From positions 17,660 to 81,659 of the forward strand of contig JARKNV010000035.1 in the NCBI GenBank assembly GCA_029976065.1: a stretch of 64,000 bases of DNA, given 5' to 3'. Shown here piece after piece: positions 10,894 to 18,579 of the stretch. The DNA comes from Selenomonadales bacterium (GTDB lineage Bacteria > Bacillota > Negativicutes > Sporomusales > UBA7701). Position 1 is the first letter of the stretch. Every line of letters starts with the position of its first letter. A model generated the notes under the pieces. That model ran no database searches. It worked only from the letters and a program-made list of their open reading frames with translations, and was not told where the DNA came from. The translations under genes and the position numbers were made by a program.

Positions 10894-11019
10894 AAAAACT
10901 GGCGATAAAACCCCGTCTGCGGCGTTACGGCTCGGCCGCTACCCTCCGACGTACGTTACGGTGCGCCTCCGGTCGCGTCCTCCCCGTGCCTTGCATTTGG
11001 GGCTTTCTAGCCAGTTTTT
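10894..11019. repeat. Dispersed covarying stem element, copy C
   Basis: Outer stem AAAAACTGGC (10894-10903) pairs perfectly with GCCAGTTTTT (11010-11019). Next come the GAT/CTA internal loop, AAAACCCC/GGGGCTTT, and the conserved pair TCTGCGGCG / GCCTTGCAT; the centre holds ACGTACGT. It fills most of the gap upstream of yggS. Confidence 0.85.
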
Positions 11020-11078
11020 GGCTTGTCGGATCATGAAATAGTTATGTTGTGTTGTATTTTGTCGCCCCCCACAAAAAG

Positions 11079-11104
11079 GGCTGCCCCAGAGACCTGGGGC
11101 AGCC
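11079..11104 (-). terminator. Terminator of the DUF5610-like gene
   Basis: GGCTGCCCCA/TGGGGCAGCC with A-rich and T-rich flanks; minus-strand U-run TTTTTGT. Confidence 0.85.
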
Positions 11105-11119
11105 TTTTCGCACATTATT

Positions 11120-11698
11120 TCATTCCTCTTTATCGCCGCTGGCCGGGGCCGCCATGCCGAGCTCCTCGGCCCATTTATCGAACCCTTCCTGCACAAGCTC
11201 GTACGTCTTTTGGGAAATCTCCGGCAGCTCGCCGCCCAGCGCGTCGGTCGCATCCGCGAACCCCTTCTCCACCGCGTCCTGCAGCAGCTTGAACTTGCTC
11301 GCGTCGCCGCCCGACAATGCCTTGGCGAAATCGATAATCCGCGACGCCGTGGCTTCCGGCGAATAGTAGCCGCCGCTCGCGATATCGATCTGAGCCTGCT
11401 CCCTGACCTCCGGAGGAATCTCCACGGCCGGCTCGTCGGCCGAAAAACCGTGCTGGCGGGTGATCAGCTCCCGCACCATCGCGCGCAGGTTCTCGTACCT
11501 GGCCTCGGCCTCCTTCTTCATCGCCTCCACCGTGGGCCCGTAGGCGCTGGCGCTCTTGGCCGCGCCCCCTCCCAGCTCCACCACCGCGCTCGGCGTTCCC
11601 GCGCCGTTCTGCTGCGTGGCAACCGTGGTCTGGCTGTAGACGGAATATGTGCTGACACTCGCGCTTATACCTGTACCGACAATTTTGGTCGCATCCAT
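11120..11698 (-). CDS. Hypothetical protein, DUF5610-like
   Basis: 192 aa. The ATG at 11696-11698 follows GGGAGGTAGTGAGAGC. The first 60 residues are low-complexity (Ser, Thr, Gln, Gly) and look unstructured, like the N-termini of flagellar or surface proteins. The C-terminal 120 residues are helical; EATASRIIDFAKAL and LQDAVEKGFADATDAL, then KTYELVQEGFDKW, resemble DUF5610. There is no signal peptide in this reading. The function is unknown and the family call is from memory of the pattern. Confidence 0.6.
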   Translation of the reverse strand: MDATKIVGTGISASVSTYSVYSQTTVATQQNGAGTPSAVVELGGGAAKSASAYGPTVEAMKKEAEARYENLRAMVRELITRQHGFSADEPAVEIPPEVREQAQIDIASGGYYSPEATASRIIDFAKALSGGDASKFKLLQDAVEKGFADATDALGGELPEISQKTYELVQEGFDKWAEELGMAAPASGDKEE

Positions 11699-11812
11699 GC
11701 TCTCACTACCTCCCAATCCTTTTAGGCAAATTGCCGTGTACAAATATATCGTTGCCAGCGGCAAAAATCTTAATAACCAACAATTCATGGCCGTTCCCGC
11801 CCGCCATAAAAA

Positions 11813-11838
11813 AAGCCCCGGGGAAAACCCCGGGGCTT
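11813..11838 (-). terminator. Terminator of the first beta-barrel gene
   Basis: Perfect 11-bp stem AAGCCCCGGGG/CCCCGGGGCTT with an AAAA loop; minus-strand U-run of six. Confidence 0.9.
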
Positions 11839-11850
11839 GCCTACCACCGC

Positions 11851-12480
11851 CTAATACTTGAACGTCACCCCGAAGCCCAGGCCCTTGGCCTTCACATCAG
11901 CCCCGTCGAGGTCGTTCACCTTGAACTCGCGGTAACTCACGTTAAACTCGCATTTAGCCGAGAAAGCATAGCCGACGCCCGCCTCCCAGTTGGTCAGATC
12001 CGATCCCGCGCCCACGCTGGCCCACAGCGTCGTCTTGTCGCCGAGCGCCGCGGTGCCCACCAGGCCTAACTGCCACAAATCTTTCGTCGACGATGAAGCA
12101 CTGCCCCACCCAGCCTCCGTAAGCGTCCCCTTCGCATTGGCGAAGCCGGCAAAGGCGGCGAGGTTTTTGTCCAGCTTGTACAGTACATTGAACTCGTTCG
12201 TCTCCAACTTGAGGGCATATTTGCCAGGGAAAATATAAGTATTATCCGATTCGGGCTGGAAGTAACGGTACTGGACGGCCCACTTGTTGCCGAGGCCGAA
12301 AGTAACCGCTCCGTCGAAATTGTACTTGCTATCGAAGTCGACACCCTCCACCGAATTCTCCGTATTCCGCATCGTCAGATCGATCGAGCCTTTCCCCTGC
12401 GAGAAGTCCATGAGCGGCGAGGCCATGACGACGCTGCCGATCATCATAAAACAAGCAACCAGAACAACGACTTTCCTCAT
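11851..12480 (-). CDS. Secreted outer-membrane beta-barrel protein
   Basis: 209 aa. A signal peptide (MRKVVVLVACFMMIGSVVMA, cleavage before SPL) is followed by alternating hydrophobic/polar strands (KWAVQYRYFQPES, KYALKLETNEFNVLYKL, LWASVGAGSDLTNWEAGVGYAF). It ends in an aromatic final strand, GLGFGVTFKY, the usual signal for insertion into an outer membrane. This is a key hint of a diderm envelope. AGGAGGAGGATTACT precedes the ATG. It is monocistronic, with a promoter at 12517-12545. A second barrel of similar size is at 40202-40879. Confidence 0.85.
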   Translation of the reverse strand: MRKVVVLVACFMMIGSVVMASPLMDFSQGKGSIDLTMRNTENSVEGVDFDSKYNFDGAVTFGLGNKWAVQYRYFQPESDNTYIFPGKYALKLETNEFNVLYKLDKNLAAFAGFANAKGTLTEAGWGSASSSTKDLWQLGLVGTAALGDKTTLWASVGAGSDLTNWEAGVGYAFSAKCEFNVSYREFKVNDLDGADVKAKGLGFGVTFKY

Positions 12481-12516
12481 AGTAATCCTCCTCCTTGTAT
12501 GGATATTTATGGAAAT

Positions 12517-12545
12517 ACATTACCATTTATTCCATTTATTGTCAA
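12517..12545 (-). promoter_or_regulatory. Promoter of the first beta-barrel gene
   Basis: TTGACA (12540-12545) and TAATGT (12517-12522) with a 17-bp spacer; the region holds a direct repeat CCATTTATTCCATTTATT. Confidence 0.7.
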
Positions 12546-12606
12546 TTATTTGTCCTTTTTTTCTCCTCCCCGCGCAGCCGGATTTTATCGGCATCACCCA
12601 AAATGA

Positions 12607-12635
12607 AAAACCCCGCGCCCTACGCGCAGGGTTTT
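12607..12635. terminator. Hairpin of the CCCTGCGC terminator family
   Basis: AAAACCC-C-GCGC / GCGC-A-GGGTTTT with short T-runs on both sides. No gene ends here on either strand, so it may end an unannotated small RNA or insulate the two divergent promoters. Confidence 0.5.
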
Positions 12636-12742
12636 CCCGCCCGACAACACAGCAAGAAAATACAATAAATCATCCTCCCCGGCCTGCCAAAATATAATCA
12701 ACCCACAGCTTCATAAATACAAATTCGAGAGGAGCAAATAAA

Positions 12743-13093
12743 ATGAAAGAACTCGAACAAATCCTCGCCCACCGCAAGGCCAACCGCGACCGTCTCGAAA
12801 AAGAAGCCCCCGACCTTTTCAGCGGCTTCAACGAGCTGATGAAATACTACTACAAGCCCGGAGCCCTCACCCGCCGCGACAAAGAACTCATGGCCGTCAC
12901 CGCCTCCGTCGCCACCCGTTGCATCCCCTGCCTCGGCAACCACCTCAACAACGCCATTGCCGCCGGCGCCACCCGCGAACAGGCCCTCGAGGCCGCCTCC
13001 ATCGGCGTCGAATTCGGCGGCGGCCCCTCCTTCGTCGTCGTCCGCGACCATATGCTCGGCATGCTCGACGAAATCTTCGCCCAGCGAGCCTGA
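12743..13093 (+). CDS. Carboxymuconolactone decarboxylase family protein (AhpD-like)
   Basis: 116 aa, one CMD domain. The redox CXXC is at CIPC (residues 59-62) with a histidine four residues later (CLGNHLNNAI), the pattern of AhpD-type peroxidase reductants. GALTRRDKELMAVTASVA is the family's first helix. It probably supports thiol-based antioxidant reactions. GAGAGGAGCAAATAAA precedes the ATG. It is monocistronic. Confidence 0.88.
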   Translation: MKELEQILAHRKANRDRLEKEAPDLFSGFNELMKYYYKPGALTRRDKELMAVTASVATRCIPCLGNHLNNAIAAGATREQALEAASIGVEFGGGPSFVVVRDHMLGMLDEIFAQRA

Positions 13094-13207
13094 AGCCGCC
13101 CGGCTTTTCCCCCCGTGCCCGTCCGGCGCGGGGATTTTATCTTCCGCCGCCGCATGCCCGTTATAATTCGCCCGCCGCCGGGGAAAATAGCCCCGGAGGT
13201 GAATCAC

Positions 13208-13375
13208 ATGCCCAACAAGCGCAAATCCCCCTGGTCGGCCGTCGACAAAGACCAACTCGGTTACGAATCCAGCTTCAACCCCGACGGCTCCTTCCACGAC
13301 GGCCCGCGCACCGTCGGCAACGACAAAACCCTCACCATAGAAAATACCGCCGGCGACAGCGGCCGCCTCTCCTGA
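13208..13375 (+). CDS. Small hypothetical protein, 55 aa
   Basis: The ATG at 13208 follows CCGGAGGTGAATCAC. The peptide (MPNKRKSPWSAVDKDQLGYE...) is polar, has no Cys, membrane or signal segment, and looks disordered. I recognise no family. It lies between the CMD gene and a membrane-protein gene, and may be cotranscribed with the latter. Confidence 0.55.
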   Translation: MPNKRKSPWSAVDKDQLGYESSFNPDGSFHDGPRTVGNDKTLTIENTAGDSGRLS

Positions 13376-13449
13376 CCCTTCTCGGCGACGATAATCGCGC
13401 CCCTTTCGGTAATACTAGAAAAAAACCATCGCTTGAGGGGGCTGTATCC

Positions 13450-13944
13450 GTGGCAGGCACCGAACTGATCATCACCGTCGCGGCGACGGTCGCAACCCTG
13501 CTGCTCCTCATCTTCGCCGTCGACTGGCGCTACTTCCGCGACTGGGTCGTAGTCTTCCTCTTCAAATGCACTCTCGATTTCATCTGGGGCAGCCCGGTAG
13601 TCGCCATGAAAATGATCGAATACCCCGACCGCATCCTGCCCCACTACTACGACACGAGCATCCTCTTCGAGCTGTGGGTCTTCCCCGTCCTCTGCATCCT
13701 CTACAACCAGATCACCCGCACGCGCGGCCTCACGGCCATCGTCGGCTACGCCTTCCTCTTCAGCGCCGGCATCGTCGCCCTCGAATACCCCATCGAACGC
13801 TACACCGACCTCATCGAATACAAAAACTGGACCTGGTTCACCAGCCTCTACACCCTCATCCTCACCTTCCTCATGTCCCGGACCTTCATCGCCTTCTTCC
13901 GCTGGGGGTGCGACCGCTTCGGCCCCGGCCCCTTCAGACGCTGA
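13450..13944 (+). CDS. Multi-pass membrane protein, CBO0543-like
   Basis: 164 aa with four or five membrane segments (ELIITVAATVATLLLLIFAV; LFELWVFPVLCILYNQI; LTAIVGYAFLFSAGIVALEYP; WFTSLYTLILTFLMSRTFIAFF). A GTG start lies 8 nt after GAGGGGG; no ATG is suitably placed. The size and the pattern of Trp/Tyr/Asp at helix ends recall the CBO0543 family of Bacillus and Clostridium, whose role is unknown. Confidence 0.65.
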   Translation: MAGTELIITVAATVATLLLLIFAVDWRYFRDWVVVFLFKCTLDFIWGSPVVAMKMIEYPDRILPHYYDTSILFELWVFPVLCILYNQITRTRGLTAIVGYAFLFSAGIVALEYPIERYTDLIEYKNWTWFTSLYTLILTFLMSRTFIAFFRWGCDRFGPGPFRR

Positions 13945-13950
13945 CGCTGA

Positions 13951-13979
13951 TAAACCCTGCGCGTTCCGCGCAGGGTTTA
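13951..13979. terminator. Terminator of the membrane-protein gene
   Basis: Perfect stem TAAACCCTGCGCG/CGCGCAGGGTTTA with a TTC loop. Confidence 0.85.
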
Positions 13980-14132
13980 TTTACGGCTGATAAGACCCCT
14001 CCCGGCAACCAGCGGCGTTGCCCCGCCGTCAAGGAGGATTTTTCCTGCACGATAGGGAAATTGTTTATCGAATAATTCTGTCTTCTATCCGCCGGAAACA
14101 GACGAAACCCCCCGCACAAGGAGGATGGGAAC

Positions 14133-14909
14133 ATGACGCGTATATTCCGGTGCGGCCTCTTCTGCCTCGCCCTGGCGGCGATGCTCCTCGCCCTGCCCGC
14201 CGCAGCCTTCGCCGACGGCATCTGGGTCACGACCGACAAAGGCTGCAAAGTATGGAACAGTCTGGGAATCTCCGACCATACCGCCACCTGGACCGGCGCC
14301 GCCGACGCCGACGGCTACGCCACCGGCAAAGGCATCCTGCAATGGTATGCCAACAACAAACCCCTCTATAAATACGAAGGGGAAATGCTGAAAGGCAAAC
14401 GCGAAGGCCAGGGAACCGAAACCTTCGCCTCTTCGGCCGCCAGCTTCGCAGGCACCTGGCGGGGCGATAAAATGCACGGCCGCGGCGTCTACCGCATGGA
14501 AAACGGCGACATATACGACGGCAACTGGGTGGAAGGCTTCCGGACAGGCCGGGGCACCCTCACCTGCCCTAACGGCGACCGCTACGAAGGCGAATGGCTC
14601 AAAGGCGAACGCAACGGCAAAGGCATTTTCGCCTGGGCCAACGGCGACCGCTACGAAGGCGACTTCAAAAACAACGACTTCGCCGGCCGCGGCGTCTTCA
14701 CCGGCGCCAACGGCGACCGCTACGAGGGCGACTGGGCCAACGGCAAACTGCATGGCAAAGGCACCTACTGGTGGGCCAACGGCATCCGCTACGAAGGCGA
14801 GTGGGCCAACGGCGCCATGAACGGCTACGGCGTCTGCTACTTTACCAACGGCGCCGTCCAGAAAGGCCAATGGGCCAACGGCAAATTCGTCGGCGACAAG
14901 ACAAAATAG
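14133..14909 (+). CDS. Secreted MORN-repeat protein
   Basis: 258 aa. A signal peptide (hydrophobic residues about 8-24, cleavage after AAAFA) precedes an N-terminal segment and about seven to eight MORN repeats of 22-23 residues (YEGEWLKGERNGKGIF, YEGDWANGKLHGKGTY and similar) from residue 80 to the end. MORN repeats form extended beta sheets that bind lipids or proteins. With a signal peptide it should act in the envelope or outside. ACAAGGAGGATGGGAAC precedes the ATG, and a terminator follows at once. It is monocistronic. Confidence 0.9.
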   Translation: MTRIFRCGLFCLALAAMLLALPAAAFADGIWVTTDKGCKVWNSLGISDHTATWTGAADADGYATGKGILQWYANNKPLYKYEGEMLKGKREGQGTETFASSAASFAGTWRGDKMHGRGVYRMENGDIYDGNWVEGFRTGRGTLTCPNGDRYEGEWLKGERNGKGIFAWANGDRYEGDFKNNDFAGRGVFTGANGDRYEGDWANGKLHGKGTYWWANGIRYEGEWANGAMNGYGVCYFTNGAVQKGQWANGKFVGDKTK

Positions 14910-14912
14910 CGC

Positions 14913-14945
14913 AAAACCCTGCGCAAAACATGCGCAGGGTTTTTT
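14913..14945 (+). terminator. Terminator of the MORN gene
   Basis: AAAACCCTGCGCA/TGCGCAGGGTTTT with a TTTTTT tail; same stem core as the hairpins at 13951 and 15635. Confidence 0.9.
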
Positions 14946-14966
14946 GGTCTGCCGGTCCCGCCGGCG

Positions 14967-15506
14967 TCACAGGCCGAACTGGCAGCTGATGCCGGCGGCG
15001 AAAATATCCGCCATCATCAGCGCCTGCTTCTCGACCTTGTCGAACACCTCGATATCCCTGGCGTATTCGCCGGCGAGGCGGGCCACCGCCTCCGCCTTGG
15101 TCAGCGCCAGATGCTCGAACCACATCGCCTTCATCTCGTCCACCCGCCAGAACGGATTGAGGTGATTGAGAAAACGGACGATATCCTCGCCGTTCGCGTA
15201 CCAGCGCCGTTCCGCCTGCGCGGCGGCCGCCTTGTCGCCGGCCTTCGCCGCGGTCACCAGCGCGGCGGCGATCGTCAGGTGGTCCCGGAACAGCCCCGCC
15301 AGCGCCACCGCCGCCTCCCGGCCGTAGCAGCGTCCGAACGGCCGCGCCATATCGGACGCGTTGCGCAGCAGCCGCGCCGTCGTCGCCTCCAGATCGGGCG
15401 CCCCGGCGGCGATACTGATGATAACCAGCCTAGTCCAATATACGTGCTGCTCCCACAGCAGGCGAAACCGCTCACGCAGCCTCACCGCCGCGCCACTCAA
15501 ACACAT
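14967..15506 (-). CDS. Uncharacterised helical protein
   Basis: About 179 aa, rich in Ala, Leu and charged residues, predicted all-helical and soluble. Conserved-looking blocks are RERFRLLWEQHVYWTRLVII, ATTARLLRNASDMARPF, ERRWYANGEDIVRFLNHLNP and FEHLALTKAEAVARL. Similar proteins occur in Bacillus and relatives under inconsistent names; I know of no function. I prefer the ATG at 15504-15506 (AGGGG 5 nt upstream). A GTG or ATG near 15560-15569 after GGGGAGGG would add about 20 residues. Confidence 0.7.
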   Translation of the reverse strand: MCLSGAAVRLRERFRLLWEQHVYWTRLVIISIAAGAPDLEATTARLLRNASDMARPFGRCYGREAAVALAGLFRDHLTIAAALVTAAKAGDKAAAAQAERRWYANGEDIVRFLNHLNPFWRVDEMKAMWFEHLALTKAEAVARLAGEYARDIEVFDKVEKQALMMADIFAAGISCQFGL

Positions 15507-15634
15507 TTCGCCCCTAAAGCAGCCGGGAGCTTCCCGCCATGTCCCGTTCACAGCCATCCCTCCCCTCATCTGCTACATACTATGCGAACGCCGGCGACCG
15601 CGCCACGCCCGGGCCCGCGCCCGCCCCATGCAAA

Positions 15635-15660
15635 AACCCCTGCGCCACTGCGCAGGGGTT
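15635..15660 (-). terminator. Terminator of the LivJ-like gene
   Basis: AACCCCTGCGC/GCGCAGGGGTT with a CACT loop; minus-strand U-run of five. Confidence 0.85.
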
Positions 15661-15674
15661 CTCATCTTCCGGCT

Positions 15675-16841
15675 CTACGGATTGACCGTTGCCTTATACA
15701 CCTGTTTGCCGTCCTTGAACTCGATAATCACCGCGCCCTTGACCGCGTCGTGGGACTCGTTCAGCGTCAGCTTGCCGGTCACGCCCTCGAAACCCTTGGT
15801 AGCGGCCAGCGCTTCCCGGATCTTGGCCGGCTCGGTGCTGTTGGCCCGTTTGATGGCGTCCACCAGTACACACGCCGCGTCATAGCCGAGCACTGCCATC
15901 GCGTCGGGCACCTGGCCGTATTCCTTCTTGTACGCCTCCACGAACGCCTTCGACTTCGGGCTGGTATCCTCGACCGAATAATGGTTCGTAAAATAAGCCC
16001 CGTTCAAAGCCGCCGCGCTGGCAATATCCGGCAGCTTGGGCGAATCCCAGCCGTCGCCGCCCACAACCGGAACGGTGATCCCCAATTCGCGGGCCTGCTT
16101 GATGATCTTACCAACCTCTTCGTAATAGCCGGGCACATAAATCATCTCGGGGTTGCCGGCCTTGACCTTGGTCAGAATGGGCTTGAAATCCTGGTCCTTC
16201 TGCTGGTAAGCCTCCTCGCCGAGAATCGTGCCGCCGCCCTTCACGAACGCCTCCTTGAAAAACTGCGACAGGCCCTTGCTGTAGTCGCTGGAGCTGTCGA
16301 CCAGCACCGCCACCTTCTTAACCTTCAGCGTATTCAACGCGAAATTGGCGCCGACCGTCCCCTGGAACGGATCGATGAAGCATACGCGGAAGGTGTAATC
16401 CTTCACCTTGCCCGTTTTCTCGTCCACCGTAACCTTCGGATTGGTAGGAGCCGCGCCCACCAAGGGAATCTTGCTGGCCTCCGCCACCGTCGACGCGGCG
16501 ATCGCGTTGGAACTCGTCGTAAACCCGGTCACCGCCACAACCTTATCCTGGGTGATGACCTTGGTAATGGCATTGGTCGACTCGGCCGGCTCGCCCTTAT
16601 TGTCGGCCATAACCGCCTTGATCTGCTTGCCCAGCACGCCGCCGTTGGCATTGATCTCCTTGAACGCCAGCTTGGCGCCGTTGCTGGCCGCCTGGCCGAA
16701 AGTCGCGGTTCCGCCGGTAAGCTCGTACACAACGCCGATTTTAATCTCGTTACTGGTGCCGCCGCCGCAACCGGCGACCAGAGCGGCGAACAGGAAGATC
16801 GCGGCAACCGCCGCCGCCATTTTGCGATACTGTCTCCTCAT
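15675..16841 (-). CDS. Branched-chain amino acid type ABC substrate-binding lipoprotein
   Basis: 388 aa. The lipoprotein signal ends in the lipobox LVAGC (Cys25), followed by GGGTSNEIKIGVVYELTGGTATFG, the LivJ/LivK type I periplasmic-binding fold; late blocks (VLGYDAACVLVDAIKRANS, GFEGVTGKLTLNESHD) also fit. It should capture an amino acid or a similar small ligand outside the cell membrane. No permease or ATPase genes are adjacent, so it must pair with a transporter elsewhere. AGGGTTATGGTTA precedes the ATG. The roughly 165-nt leader holds a terminator-like attenuator. Confidence 0.9.
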   Translation of the reverse strand: MRRQYRKMAAAVAAIFLFAALVAGCGGGTSNEIKIGVVYELTGGTATFGQAASNGAKLAFKEINANGGVLGKQIKAVMADNKGEPAESTNAITKVITQDKVVAVTGFTTSSNAIAASTVAEASKIPLVGAAPTNPKVTVDEKTGKVKDYTFRVCFIDPFQGTVGANFALNTLKVKKVAVLVDSSSDYSKGLSQFFKEAFVKGGGTILGEEAYQQKDQDFKPILTKVKAGNPEMIYVPGYYEEVGKIIKQARELGITVPVVGGDGWDSPKLPDIASAAALNGAYFTNHYSVEDTSPKSKAFVEAYKKEYGQVPDAMAVLGYDAACVLVDAIKRANSTEPAKIREALAATKGFEGVTGKLTLNESHDAVKGAVIIEFKDGKQVYKATVNP

Positions 16842-16935
16842 TAACCATAACCCTCCCCAAAATTTGCTGCTTACGGATTCCCGGCCCCTGCCGCCCTTTC
16901 GACCTCCCTTCCCGCGCGATTAGCAAAAAAGAAAA

Positions 16936-16990
16936 GGCTTTTTAGCAAGCGATTGGCATCGCTTTCTAAAAAGCCGCGTTGCTTTTTAAC
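16936..16990 (-). promoter_or_regulatory. Putative attenuator in the LivJ-like leader
   Basis: An 18-bp stem with one mismatch joins 16936-16953 and 16958-16975 (loop 16954-16957). On the minus strand it is followed by TTTTCTTTTTT, a full intrinsic terminator 95 nt upstream of the start codon. Just before it, GTTAAAAAGC (16981-16990) can pair with GCTTTTTAG of the terminator's 5' arm, giving a competing antiterminator. The effector is unknown. Confidence 0.65.
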
Positions 16991-17011
16991 AATTGTCCCT
17001 TATAGTTAGAC

Positions 17012-17040
17012 ATTCTATTACATTATTTTTGATAACGCAA
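17012..17040 (-). promoter_or_regulatory. Promoter of the LivJ-like gene
   Basis: TTGCGT (17035-17040) and TAGAAT (17012-17017) with a 17-bp spacer in an AT-rich stretch. Transcription would start near 17005, about 15 nt before the antiterminator segment. Confidence 0.65.
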
Positions 17041-17113
17041 GTATTTTTGCTAATATATTTTTTAGTTTACAAAAAGCGTTTTTCACAATCGCCCGCCCGT
17101 CCCTCCCGAAATC

Positions 17114-17142
17114 TTGACAAATCCCTATAACAACGTTATACT
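17114..17142 (+). promoter_or_regulatory. Promoter of the flavodoxin-TetR operon
   Basis: TTGACA (17114-17119) and TATACT (17137-17142) with exactly 17 bp between them. Operator 1 overlaps the spacer and the -10 hexamer. Confidence 0.85.
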
Positions 17143-17167
17143 GATGCCATAATATAACAGCGTTATA
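17126..17167. promoter_or_regulatory. Twin operators, probably for the operon's own TetR
   Basis: TATAACAACGTTATA (17126-17140) and TATAACAGCGTTATA (17153-17167) are two 15-bp palindromes with 6-bp arms and 3-bp centres, 27 bp apart centre to centre. The first overlaps the promoter spacer and -10; the second covers the start of the transcript. The TetR encoded at 18576 in the same operon is the likely ligand (inference). Confidence 0.8.
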
Positions 17168-17199
17168 GAGCCGCCACCCGCGGCCAAGGAGGCAAACCC

Positions 17200-18579
17200 A
17201 TGGAAATCCTCGTGCTCAGCGGCAGCCCCAAGGGCGATCTCAGCGTCACCCTGCAGTACGTCGCCTACCTCGCCAAAAAAATCCCCGCCCATAAATTCTC
17301 CGTCGTCCATGTCGCCCAACAATGCCGGCAACTCGAAAACGACCCCGCCGCCTTCGCCGCCGTCGTCGACCGGGTCCGCCGGGCCGACGCCGTCCTGTGG
17401 GCCTTCCCCCTCTACTACCTCCTCGTCCACGGCTCGTACAAGCGCTTCATCGAGCTCATCGGCGAGCGCGGCGCGCAGGACGCCTTCCGCGGCAAATACG
17501 CCGCCTCCCTCTCCACCTCCATCCGCTTCTTCGACCACACCGCCCACAACTACATCAACGCCGTCGCCGACGACCTGGAAATGCGCTACTTCGGCCGCTA
17601 CTCCGCCAAAATGAACGACCTCTTCGACCCGGCCGAGCGGGCCCGCCTTCTCGCCTTTACGGAAAACTTCCTCGCCGCCGCCGCCCACGGCCACCCCACC
17701 GCCCGCGCCTACCGGCCGCTCGACCCCGTCGCCCGCCGCTACACCCCCGGCCCGGCCGCCGCCCCTGTCGACACCGGCGGCAAAAAAGTCCTCATCGTCA
17801 GCGACGCCGGCCCCGACCAGCCCAACCTCACCGCCATGGTCGCGCGGCTGGCAGCCGCCTTCCGCGGCCCGGTCGAAACAATCAACCTCGGCGACCTCGA
17901 CATCAAAGGCGGCTGCCTCGGCTGCTGCCGCTGCTCCTATGACAACACCTGCGTCTATCAAGGCAAGGACGGCTTCAACGCCTTCTACGACGAAAAAGTC
18001 CGCCCCGCCGACATCGTCGTCTACGCCGGCGCCATCCGCGACCGCTACCTCTCATCCCGCTGGAAGACCTACTTCGACCGCACCTTCTTCAACAACCACG
18101 TCTCCACCCTCAGCGGCAAACAATTCGCCTTCCTCGTCAGCGGCCCGCTAGCCCAGAACGCCAACCTCCGGCAAATCCTCGAAGCCTACGGCGAATTCCA
18201 GCAAACCGGCTTCCTCGGCATCGTCACCGACGAAGGCTCCTCCCCCGAAACCGACGCCCTCCTGGACCGCCTGGCCGCCGCCGCCGTCGAGCAGTCCGCG
18301 CGCGGCTACCTCCCGCCGCCTTCCTTCCTCGGCGTCGCCGGCCGCAAGCTCTTCCGCGACGAAATCTGGGCCAGGATGCGCTTCCCCTTCGTCGCCGACC
18401 ACCGTTACTACCAAGCCAACGGCTACTACGACTTCCCCCAGCGCGAATGGGGCGTCCGCCTCCGCACCCTCTTCATGTACTGGCTGGCCCATATCCCCGC
18501 CGTCCGCAAAGAAATCTACGGCCCCAGAATGACCGAGCACATGGTCGCCCCCCTCAGAAAGCTGGTCGCCAAACTATGA
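17200..18579 (+). CDS. Tandem flavodoxin-fold NAD(P)H:FMN oxidoreductase
   Basis: 459 aa made of two flavodoxin-like domains. Domain 1 (about 1-160) starts MEILVLSGSPKGDLSVTLQY, the FMN phosphate loop, with WAFPLYYLLVHG. Domain 2 (about 195-360) starts KKVLIVSDAGPDQPNLTAM and carries GCLGCCRCSYDNTC, the Cys-rich segment of WrbA-like/iron-sulfur flavoproteins, plus AGAIRDRYLSSRWKTYFDR. The C-terminal 90 residues are rich in Trp, Tyr and Arg and may be membrane-associated. It probably reduces quinones, nitro- or other xenobiotic compounds. AAGGAGGCAAACCC precedes the ATG; the stop overlaps the tetR start (ATGA). Confidence 0.82.
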   Translation: MEILVLSGSPKGDLSVTLQYVAYLAKKIPAHKFSVVHVAQQCRQLENDPAAFAAVVDRVRRADAVLWAFPLYYLLVHGSYKRFIELIGERGAQDAFRGKYAASLSTSIRFFDHTAHNYINAVADDLEMRYFGRYSAKMNDLFDPAERARLLAFTENFLAAAAHGHPTARAYRPLDPVARRYTPGPAAAPVDTGGKKVLIVSDAGPDQPNLTAMVARLAAAFRGPVETINLGDLDIKGGCLGCCRCSYDNTCVYQGKDGFNAFYDEKVRPADIVVYAGAIRDRYLSSRWKTYFDRTFFNNHVSTLSGKQFAFLVSGPLAQNANLRQILEAYGEFQQTGFLGIVTDEGSSPETDALLDRLAAAAVEQSARGYLPPPSFLGVAGRKLFRDEIWARMRFPFVADHRYYQANGYYDFPQREWGVRLRTLFMYWLAHIPAVRKEIYGPRMTEHMVAPLRKLVAKL

